This document shows positions 33,301 to 44,189 of a DNA stretch of 64,000 nt, piece by piece. Origin of the DNA: Sympetrum striolatum (Eukaryota > Arthropoda > Insecta > Odonata > Libellulidae); contig OX388351.1 of the NCBI GenBank assembly GCA_947579665.1, positions 2,232,001-2,296,000 of the forward strand, in the 5' to 3' direction. The notes under the pieces were generated by a model that did not search any database, was not told where the DNA came from, and was given only the letters and a program-made list of their open reading frames with translations. The position numbers and the translations under genes are program-made. The number at the start of each line of letters is the position of its first letter. The stretch's first letter is position 1.

Positions 33301-36300
33301 AATATATAATGTTGATAATGCATACCAAAGTCCAACTTAAGTTCTTTTAAAAAACTTAATTATAAATAACAAAAAATGAAATCTGGAGTACCAGAAGAAT
33401 GAAAATTATACTTAGGTTTTTTTAATCATCGAATACTGATTAGGGTTCGTGATTTGAAAAATATATCAATGTTTTTTTCCAACTAAACAAGCCAATTTAG
33501 GAATTATTAACGTCGCTATTAATTTAATTTTGGTTGATACAATAGTAGCTTATTAATTATGGTTGACTAAATAAACACCGAAAAGAGTGAGGAATGCCCA
33601 AAATATTTCCAAATAAATAGAAATTGGTAAGGGAAACTAAACTTAGTAAGTTCCACAAGCTATTTGTTTGCGACTCCATGGCTGTGATGGCGGTTCACAA
33701 TGTCCACCCTTCAAATTCAAAGGAGAATTAGTAACACCTTCGAGCGCAAACTATCAACAGAATCTGAAAGGTATCAAAATTTCAGCCGTCTAATACACCC
33801 AGAGAGATGAAACACTGTTCACAAGTTCGTATTTTGGTGCAGTAAATAATGTAGTGTTATACTCTGGAAAACAGAAAGTACGCTACAATATATGCCGTAC
33901 AGCTATATACCAATATTTATAGCTTCTTCTCCTCCTTCTGGATCTAATTTGCCGTCATCTTCCCTAATTCATACATCAATTTAATTGTCGTTGATATATA
34001 TTCAGAGTATTTCTCGAGTATTCTAACCTGATTTCCTGTAAAGTAATAAATATAGATACAAGAATGTCTTGCCAACCCGTTACCCATCACCACTAGAAGG
34101 TGCAAACAGCGTTCCGATGAATTACGGATCCAAAATCTCCAAAAGGCTCCTATTATATAATTCTCAACAAGTCAACATTTTGATAGCTATGTTATTTATA
34201 GAAAGCTTCAAGGAAAAAATCACGAGTAATTTTAGAAAAAATACCAGCCGAAGATAAGCGCAGCAAAGGTAATCAAAGCCACTTCTAGAGAAAATAAGAA
34301 ATTAACTTATCCTGAACGAAGAATTCTCAAGAAAATATTCCCTCGAGTATAAGCGCGGCAAACTTTATGTTGGGCTACGTCATTTAATGGAGTCCCAACC
34401 CTTGGGAAATTAATGGGGACTCCGGTGCATGACACAGAAGAATTACTCTGCATCCAAAAGTTCTGTTCGTGCAATCTGAAGGCGGGAATAATGAAGACTA
34501 AGTTTTTCCAAATAGATTCGGAAAATCCTAAGATTCTAGAATGTAATCCGAACTGTACAAGGGAACTATATCCACGAAACTCATACTCAGGTCCGACGTA
34601 ATATTCCTGACCAACAATTTTCAGCCGACATAGCGTTTGGCCAACAGCTTCGTCATTTGTTTCTATAACTTACAGCTTATTTGAAAGGTTTTATTAGCTT
34701 TATCAAGATATACCTACCTGTTATGTATCACGAGACGAACTTATGGTTAGTTTTTTCTCCATGAAAGCAACTTCGCTAAAATGAGAGATATTCAAAGTTC
34801 TTCCGTAGATACAGTACTTTCTTAGCAGTCATTGTTAATCTCTTTCCTGTCGAGTTTAAACGGATTATCTATTTTACTAAATATAGGTGCATACATTTAT
34901 TAAGAAAGCATTTTATTGAGATTCATCAGTACAGGATATCACCACGTAAATTATGCCTTTTTCCGCATCATTTGTCTATTCAAATTAGAATAATATATTT
35001 TTATTCGTTTTTAGAAGTGTTAGCTACTGCATTATCGATAAAATTTATAAAGACTTACAAGCAGGGATCATCAAAAAGGGAACTGGTCAATCTTACTTCT
35101 ATTGACCGTAGATTTGTCTTACACTTTAGCTAATGTCAACTTTGTCTGTATTGACTAATTAAATTTAACTTATGTTTTCATTATATTTATGACACGAAAT
35201 TACTTTAATTAAAGTATCATTTCTAATTATAAGAAATAGAATATATCATAGATTGGTAAAGAGTGCTAAATATCTACCCCTGAAAATTGGGTTTTACGGA
35301 TACTGAATACTGAGAAATAGTTTTTCCGAGAGAATAGAGGATTAAATCACCGAAGATTTAATCCGCCGCAGAAATACGTCCATCCTTGATGTATGCAGAA
35401 TGGGAACTTTCCACTAAAACCGGAAGCCCTTCCGGAGACGAATGTTGACTTTTCATCGGAAAGCGGAAGCGTCTGGGGCTGAAGGAGGATCGAACTGTGG
35501 AGCACCACGTCCGAGGCATTGTCGTGCGGAAAGCCAATTGTTGATTGTTTGTGGAGGGGCGAATGCATTTCCCCGAAAGGGCGGAGAGTATTGCCTCGAG
35601 CAGTCAGGGAGAGCCGATAACTTGGGGAGCTTTCGACACGGGAGAGGAATAAAGGAAACCTCTGGTTTGACAACTCCTAGATAAAGTCTGTGATGCAGCA
35701 CACAGTTTCCTCTTGGCCTGCTTTCAACATTGAGAAGATAAAAGAAACACCTGAGAATGAATTTGACCTTTTGAATTCTTTCTCTTGAATTGTTGAATGT
35801 TGAAATCGGAAAAATCTGTAATACCTGATGAAAGAATTACTTTCTCCTCAGAGAAGTTGATAGATTTTGTAAGCCCTTCGGTGATATGAAGACAATTTAT
35901 CAATTCCAAAAAAGTTATAATTGATCCTAATAAAATAAATTCTGCAATGGTTACACGAAAGTTACTACAGTAAAGGAAAGAAGAAAGATTTGAGGTGACT
36001 TAGCAAGAACAGGCAGGAAAACATTGACAAATATACATTTTCTAAATTTTACTGAACATTTTTTGTGTTTCTGTGGATAACGAAGGAGATAATCTAGCAT
36101 GCTTTCATTCCCTTCAAATTTGGAATAAGATTTTATGCAAGAAAGCAATTGAGTATAATATAAATATATATTTAATTAAATAGCTATATCCCTATTGAAT
36201 AATTTATCTTACCAATAATTAATGCTAAATTAATAGAAAGAAAATTTTTGATTTATATAATATATAAATTAACTAGCTTCTTCGATTTATTTCATAAAAA

Positions 36301-36779
36301 TGAGCACCCATCCATCATGTAAACTTGATAGCTTCTCTGCTGTTCAAGTGTATGATTTTGAAAGTTTTAGGTTGGTACCATTGTTTTAGACATGAGTACT
36401 TATATTTAACTGCTATACAACATATTTAGTCCTCCACTTACTGTAAATCCCACGTACACCATTTTAAAATTTTAGTTTTTAATATTTTACTTTCCAATAC
36501 AAAATGTCTGAGGTGGTTTCTATGGAAATAATCATGTGAAAATGGTACATATACGGAAATTGGTGAAAGTCACAGTTGAATTTCGGGATATTATCAGACA
36601 CTCAGCACAAATGCGGTACGATAGTCATATATTTGTTGGACCTGATACATTATTTTATTTTATGTATTCCCGAGGATATAGTTACACTAGGAGTGGTAAA
36701 AAGGCCTTATATGGTCCTTAGCTTCAGAAAAAGATTAGCAAAAAGGAGAATAGTCATTATCTGAACTTGCAGCTGATTC
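30358..36779. other. No recognisable gene over 6.4 kb
   Basis: Mostly AT-rich DNA with short frames on both strands. A GC-richer patch at 35340-35710 gives overlapping open frames on both strands (35347-35701), as expected from low stop density rather than coding. I saw no inverted repeats with duplications, tRNA-like signals or protein motifs. Confidence 0.35.
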
Positions 36780-37640
36780 TTTTTTACAACGCTCCACACC
36801 TGCCTTGCCAATTTTTGGAAAAACCTTCGCGTACCATAATCTTGGAAGAAAAAACCAATCTTCTCCTAGCGGCGGAGTCCCGAACTATAATCATCAGTTG
36901 CGGAGTATTCTTGCACCGAAATGAAACTGCACCGAGAAGAAGCCTCTGCAATACATTCACCTCGCGCAAGCGGATTAAGGCCCGTCTTAAGGCGAAAGCC
37001 ATCCTTAATTGCTCTCCAAGAAAACCATCCTTAATTCCGTCATATGTACGGAGCAAAGCCCGTCCCACGCGGCCCGATTCGTTTTTGTTTCCGCAGCGAT
37101 TCTCATTTGTCACGAAATCCGCGACACGTCGCAAATCCATCGCACGGAAGCTCGAGACACATTGTTGCAGCACGAAAACCTCCCTAAACAGTCTTCCTTC
37201 CAAAAATGCCTTAAAAAAGGAGAATTATCCATGAAACATACATCGTTGTTCCTTTCACGTTAGGAACCGTACGGTCGAAGTCTTCCGATAGATTTCGAAT
37301 TTCTCGAGAGGAAAGGAAAATAAAAACCGATGGATTCTCGTCATTGGCGAGAGTTATACGCTCGCATCTCGACTTCCGCGAGACTTTGCCCTTCCCCACC
37401 CTTTACCCTTTCTTGGAGTCACCCCAGGGGCCTCGAGAAGGAGGAAAGAGGTTAGGGGAAGAGGGAAGATAGAGTTAGCGACTCTTGCGGTATTCGAAAT
37501 CCTCCAGAACATGAGGAAGTCTTACGGAGTCGTCCTCGAGGGATGGGAGATGCATTGTCGATCGGATGGGTATTAAGAGTGAAGAGGGAATAGAGGAAGG
37601 TGTTGTGGACACGAGAAATAAGAAGAGAGAAGTGAGAAAA
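36780..37640. other. GC- and CpG-richer segment
   Basis: Stop-poor on several frames: 155 codons on plus (36767-37234) and 139 on minus (36784-37203). The plus product is rich in Lys, Arg and Ser; neither product shows a known motif. From about 37400 the plus strand becomes purine-rich (GAGGAAAGAGG, GAAGAGGGAAG). It could be a CpG-containing regulatory region or a diverged exon; I see no splice or promoter evidence. Confidence 0.35.
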
Positions 37641-37943
37641 TCAGGAGAGAAAGTAAAGAAGAGGGAAGAAGATAAAACTTAATTATATAAGAACGTAGGA
37701 TAGCAAAAGAGATTAGATTCACTCAAATACACTTTCTAACCTCTAAGGTTCGTTTAAAATACGCACTACCTTAAATATCATCGCAGATATCGAACTACGT
37801 AGCGGAACAACAACATTTCCTCTTATATAGAACCAGATATTTTCCGGTTTCATTGAAGGTCTCGAAAAAGAAATAAAATATATCTGTATTTATTTTTACA
37901 TTAAAAATATTGTGATATGTGTTTTCCTATTTTTCTCTATCTA

Positions 37944-38014
37944 TATTTATTTATTTATTAAATCTAAACGCTGCAAATTGGTATTAATACCAGGTGGCAA
38001 CGGTTGAGAGGGAT
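37944..38014 (-). repeat. LINE 3'-end fragment (same family as 20851-21620)
   Basis: Minus strand: CTCAACCGTTGCCACCTGG, then TTTGCAGCGTTTAGATT and an (AATA)n tail of TAATAAATAAATAAATA. About 60 bp are nearly identical to the 3' terminus of the LINE at 20851. It is a very short 5'-truncated copy. Confidence 0.8.
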
Positions 38015-40194
38015 ATATCTTGATAAAAATCTCTAAATTATTACTATCTCGTGTAAAATTGCCTCTCAAACAATCAAATAGCATAATATAACCACAAGAG
38101 AATTATTATATTAATGAATCTTTTAATAACTATTTTTGATTCGGCTCCGAATCATACGAGGATGCTAACATTTATAGTACCCGTTCATTGATAATTCAAG
38201 CAATATGTATCACTTCAATACTGTATGTACATAATTGAGTGTTGGCTTTTTTGGCACCATTTATTTGTTCATATTGAATTGGAGAACATACTCTTTTTCT
38301 CGTGGAGATTTTTCTACCTGCAGATGATCTTAGAATGGATGCAAAAACTCAGGAGACAAGAGAAGGATAAAGACATCCGAAAGAACGTGATAATTTCATG
38401 CAATCAGCACTAAAAAGACCTACTTATCACCTAACATGAATGGCTAGTTGAGCAGCCCTTTTTCATAATGAAAATAAATATGAAGAAAAAATACTAAGAA
38501 TATGATTTATCGAATTACAGGCAGCTGCAAATGAACCTTTATGGCTCCGGTGAACTCTACCACCCTCTTACTTAAATTTTCTCTTTAATTTTTGTTAATG
38601 TGATACTTTCAATTCCTATCATTTTTTTGAGCAAAGGAATGTAACACCTGGTAATGACATAAAATATTACCTTTTTAAAAAGTCATCAGCTCTGTAAAAC
38701 CATCCGCTATTAGAAATTCATTTCAATTTAGATTTTAAAAAGCATTACTTGACTACAAACTCAAATACTTCGGCCTTCAATTGATGAAACTTTATCTGAA
38801 TACATAACATCAAAAAATAACTACTTCATTATTTCATACCGATTAATAGGTATTTTTGGAATAAAGATAAGTGTATTTTATCTCATGTGTTATTATTTGA
38901 CTATGTTGCTTTCAAAAATCTTGTGAAATATCACCTTGAGAAATAATTGTATTTTTATTAGGATTCCCTTTCGTAATTCCAAAGACTTTCATTTCCCCCG
39001 TGAGCCTGATAAACTTCCTGAGAAGCAATCCAATATGGACAAAATAAATTTAATATTACTTCTGAAACCTCCGCTACCACTGGAGTAATGAAATATCGGT
39101 CCAAAAGGGTGTCGCGATAATTTGGAATCGCTGCACATAATCATGTGGTCAGCAATTTTCGCAAGAAATCAATCCCAGGAGATAGAGCTCAGATATTCGG
39201 AGCCATCCGAAAAAGTATTAGAGCATAGTTTTCGCTAAGGAGGAAAAAGGAAGAGGTAACGAGCGACTTGGAGGTCGACGAGAGAAAAAAGAAGTTTCGG
39301 ATGGAGGCTGAGTGCGATAGAAATAGCAGGAACGGGATTATTGAACGAAGAGGACGTGGAACAATAGTTTTGACCCAGTCTGATAGAAGAATGGATTCCT
39401 TCCGAAGGGTTCGTCTCATTGCCCAAGTTGCGGGAGAGCACTTGCAACGTGCAATCCGCAGTTTTGGGCTTATTAGGAGATGAGAATAATACATTTTTCA
39501 GGATGTGGACAAATTTCCTAGGATATCAACCGATTCAGTTTTTTAATTTGTGGAGCTTTCGATGATCAATTTTTCCATCATTATAGCGGTAAGTCATTTA
39601 TAGGAGAGAGTACCTGCAGCATATGTGAATCTACATTTCTAATTTTCAAGCTAATAAGAGTCAACCCTTTCCCTGACGCGCCCAAGATATCTCGGGCAAC
39701 GCTACTTCTTCCGTTTTCATCATGTCGCTCCGAGTTTTCTCGTGTTTCGTTCTTATTTCACCATGCCGCTACAGTAGAACAATTAGGTATAAGTTATTCT
39801 CTGTAATAATGAATATTTTGACAATAAATCGATCTTTACTAATAACGTTACTTGAACTTTTAAACGTTACTACGATTTATTTGTTCTGTTTGTAATTCGT
39901 TATTGGCATGGTCCAAAAGATATATAAATCATAATTAATCGCTTATTTTTCTATGAACAGGAGGCAGCTGTTTCTAGTAATCGTTTTTGCATTTGTATAA
40001 TTTTTAAGTATTGTTTTCTAATCTCTGAACTGCTTCCCCAGAGCCAACACCCATGTACTTCTCTGATATATTGTAATATTTGTATATATACCCGACAATA
40101 GCGTTAGTGAAATTTTTTAACTCTACTTCTGGTTCTTTTTTATTTTCTATTGCATTCTCGTATATTTATTTGTTTCTGTGTCCTATAAGGGACC
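38015..40194. other. No recognisable gene
   Basis: AT-rich DNA. A GC-richer patch at 39180-39490 gives open frames on both strands without motifs. Confidence 0.35.
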
Positions 40195-40320
40195 CGTCGC
40201 AAACTGATGACCGAAGGTCTTGATAAAGGAATCAGGAAAAGATTGGTGAAACCCATTGTTTGGAGTGTGTTAATTTATGGGTGCGAAACTTGGACTTTAA
40301 GAAAGGAGGTAGTAAATATG
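40195..40320 (+). pseudogene. RTE-like reverse transcriptase fragment
   Basis: The plus strand reads RRKLMTEGLDKGIRKRLVK, then PIVWSVLIYGCETWTLRKE, then VVN. This corresponds to the segment after the reverse-transcriptase catalytic core in RTE-type elements (T-x-G-L...RK-x-L-x-K, W-SV-x-LYG-x-ETWTLRK). The fragment is about 42 codons; the sequence on either side is not recognisable and the open frame does not extend into a larger protein. A 5'- and 3'-truncated relic. Confidence 0.75.
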
Positions 40321-42514
40321 ATGTATGAAAAGGACATGCATAAAATATTTTAAAATTTCCGCCCAAGTTACATTTATCCCACAAATAGAAAAGGAAAGAA
40401 TTTTTAAAGAAGCAAAGGAACGCCTTACCATAAAATTCATTAAAAATACTAGCATCTAATACGTATTTCATGCATTTAAATATTTAGGCTTATGTCTGAT
40501 AATGGGATTAAGTTATTGAAACCAGGCTATCGCTAAGACAATTTTAGGCAAGCTGCAAAAATCCTCACATATTCTCTCAAATCTTCCCTATAGGAAGTCA
40601 GGAACTCTATCTCAGATAAAAACAATATTTCCTTACGAATCCACGCAATCAGTTAGCTTAAAACATAAACAAAGGCATCTGATATGCCTTATAACTTTAC
40701 TATTGTATATCTTGGAAAGAAAACTAACGCAAGGTGTTTTTCAAAAGGAAAAATATTGTTCAGCATTCACATGCATTATTTAAAACTAGAACAATAATTC
40801 TTGAGTGAGAAATATTTTATCTCCCGACTTCCATTATCACTTTCCAAAGAGAACCTCTAAAACTGTAAAATAATTTAGAGCGTAATTAACAGGAGCTCGC
40901 CTTACTTCACCTCTTTTTAGAAAATGGTAAAAGATCAAAACAAAACCTTGAGCAAATGCTCGACTTTTATCTTTCCTTTTCTTCCTCAAATTATAAGGCT
41001 CTTTTCTACAGGAAACCTACTTAGGCCGTAGAATCCCAAATAAGAAACGGGGCTAATAAAAAGAAATTGCCCAATTTACATTTCGTTAATATTTACGACG
41101 CGTTTCCCGCACGAATTCAAGACTGCGAAATGCAATTTAACCTAATTTTTAATCGATCAAACAAAAAAAGCACGTCTGGGGGCCGACTACTTTCATGGCA
41201 CCAATTCTTTCGTGTGGTGGCAGGTGCTGCTGTTATTTACATCGTGTCCTCTTTGGAGATACCCGTCGCTAGGGCCGTGTTTTTTTTCAAGGATATGAGG
41301 ACTTCATTCCGTATTCACGACAAGAAGTTCATTGCGCCATTTCCATGTGGGATAAGAAATGCTCCAGAAGCATACGTGTTGACAATTGGGAGATCAAGAA
41401 GACGCCCTTCTCCATGAGTAGTTACTACTAGTCAACACCTAACAGTAGTCAAAAGCTGACAAATTAAATACTTAAAAACCCAATTTCAACATTTAATGAG
41501 TCAACCTTTAATGGAGTTATAAGGAGTATGAACGATTGATCCAAAGCGTCTTTTTCAGAAATTCTATCACAGCTGCGATCATGAATATGAATAGAAATAG
41601 CAAAGAAAGAGATAGAAGGAAAATGAATGACTAAGTTATACTGACAACAATCTGCGTATATTTGTATGAGCGTCAAAAATTCTGTAAGTACTAAAATACG
41701 TAAGAATTTGAGTTCATCACTACAACTTTCTCTATTGCAGTTCAACCTTTATTCATTCTCAAGAGGGCGTTAGCAATATCGAAAAAGTAAACGAAGCTCA
41801 ACCGATTCTATTAAATCAGATAAGACGTAGTATTAGTTCATTGTCCCAACACCAACCCAACCTAAAACCAAACGACTAATGTACACTATTTTGCGATTGA
41901 AAGCTTAATTCAGAGACCTAAATAATAAGAAAACATTCCTGTGAAAACGCAAGGTCATAATGAAAAACAAGTATGGTTGTGAATTGTAACCTTATTATCA
42001 TCGGTAACTAAAAACATAATACAAATATCCAGTTGAATTTCATGAATTTAAACTATTAGCAACATTTAAGTTTGGCATTGTATCTTATAGATAAAAAGAA
42101 CGAGTCAATTTCAATACTTTGGATTTTAAAGTGACGTAGAGGAGGGCTAAGAAGAAATCAAATGCTCAACTTAATGCAAATAACTTATATGATGTAGGTA
42201 AGTATATTATATAAAATCGTTTTTAATCATGGTTTTGGAGTCTTAAATTCATGCATATAGTATCAATTTAAAATATAAAATTTTTATTCAAAAGTATCAT
42301 ATAAAGCCATTTAAAAATTATATGCTATTTATATACAAACGAAATCCATATTTATATAGAAGTGACCTTTTGTAAAGTCTTTGTTCAGAGTCACTGTTTT
42401 GTTAAGAATGTTTTCTAATATATTATTTTGAATAAGCTATTTAGGGTTAAAGAGTACCCTACTCTACCCTGTCCTTTTGTTTTAATTTAATTTAAACTTG
42501 TTCATATTCTGACG
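40321..42514. other. No recognisable feature
   Basis: AT-rich DNA. A 116-codon plus frame at 41067-41417 has no motif. Confidence 0.35.
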
Positions 42515-42592
42515 ACATACGAGGTTAGGTGGAAGAGAGGCCCAATTGGGCCTAACCTCGCCAATAAAGGGTCAAACTAACTAACTACGAGC
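42515..42592 (+). repeat. Stem-loop LINE-type 3' end, copy 4
   Basis: Plus strand: GAGGTTAGGTGGAAGAGAGG, CCCAATTGGGCC, TAACCTCGCCAATAAAGG, then (AACT)3. GAGGTTAGG and CCTAACCTC can form a perfect outer stem around the inner hairpin. The AACTAACTAACT tail is typical of retroelement 3' ends. Confidence 0.65.
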
Positions 42593-44187
42593 GATTACTC
42601 AAGTTTATTGAGGATAAAAATAAACATTATTAAAAAGAGGTGAGATTAATATTAAAGGAAGTTTTTGTGTCTTCTTGTGTAGCACAGAAATTAATTAACG
42701 CCCAAAATAATACCTAATACACATGGAATTGGTTAATGAAAAAGGGAGTAAATGAGACGTACCTTGTGTTTGGGTGAATGAGGACACGGAAAATTCAAAG
42801 CAAAGAAACAAAAAGACGACGCAAAGTTTCGAAAGACTTTTGCATAACAAAACGCTACGACTTGACAGATTTCGATGATTTGAAGAGTGTTATCAAGATA
42901 TGATAGTTGGAGAAAAATATAGTACCTTTTGGATTTAGACGTGATTCAAGATTACAAATAATCATACTTTGCGCATTGTTGACCAATTTCGCAATTGTTC
43001 CCCACCTTATCTCTGTGTCGCATAGAATAACACATTGGATTCTAAACCAAATTTGTGTGATTGATAAGGATATGGGTGCCCCAGATTTTTCAATTGTGAT
43101 TATTGATTCCGCGGACTGAATGTTACACCTATCGATAACGTTGTTCTACTCGTAAGGTTTATTTACAATAATAGTTACAATCGTGTTTTCGAATTCGATT
43201 AAAGTCTAATTTTAATTTTTTTAGGCTTAAAATTACGAAAAGTTTGTGTTCTGTTCCACCAGAATGGAGGCGATTACGATTGGGTGGAGGCAAAAGGAGT
43301 ATTGGAGGAAAGAAGAGGAAAACAGAGGAGAGTGGGAAATTGCTAGTTCAGAGGTCACGTTCCAGTTACCTTTAACCGCTACAGGGCTTCCTCACCAAAT
43401 CGCTAACGTTGTCTGGGATTGGCACTCAGCGAACGCGAGTTTTCCCCTGAACTGCGTGGCGTGAAAATGGAATATACTACATCTTCTTTCATTGCGCAAT
43501 TTATTTGGTAACCACTGCTCTTAGACGGTGGACGAAATGTGCCCCAGTAACACCTGGACCCGTTTAAAGGGGACTGAGAATAGCATACAACAGATATTTT
43601 GGCTTAAATTCAGCTATCGTTGTATTTTTCAAATAATCGCATATCTAATCCATTATAATGATCAATATCGAACATATACTTACAAATTTATATCTTTACT
43701 TGATGTCTGTAACTACCTTAAGAAAAAAATCGTTAAGTCGATATTTAGATTTGTATGTAGGCCTTTAATCTTTTTTGATGTCCAATTAAAATTATATTTT
43801 TAAGAAATCTTTAATCAATATTTTTTATTTAGTTAACGGAATAAACAGGAAATAATATGGATGATTATGATTGACATTAAAGTATATCAAGCTAAATATA
43901 ATCATAATGTATGTTTCGAGCATGGAATTTTAAATGGAAATTGTCAGTTTCCATACATATATTTTGTTAAAACAGAAACAAGGTTTCCCGTTACTACAAA
44001 ACAATATTTCTGATTCTGAACCTGATTCCAGGGTATTAATTTCACTAATCTGTTTTGTATTATTTTTTCCTACTTGAAATTCGTATCCGCGATTATATTT
44101 AACGTAATTTTATGTAAATTTTTGAGTGGCAAAACTTAACAACATTCTCTTTTAAGTCAAAATATAGGTCATGATTTTAATATATAA
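42593..44187. other. No recognisable feature
   Basis: AT-rich DNA with a short GC-richer part near 43260-43470; no motif in its frames. Confidence 0.4.
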
Positions 44188-44189
44188 TA

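Noticed and set aside
35347..35701. Overlapping frames on both strands
   Set aside because: Three frames open at once in a GC-richer patch; mutual overlap indicates low stop density rather than coding.
36767..37234. 155-codon plus frame as a host gene
   Set aside because: An equally long frame exists on the other strand in the same GC-richer segment, and no motif or splice signal supports either.
38314..38413. Pyrimidine tract plus CAG acceptor before ATGATCTTAGAATGG
   Set aside because: The acceptor looks good but no donor or partner exon was found and the 28-codon product has no recognisable feature.
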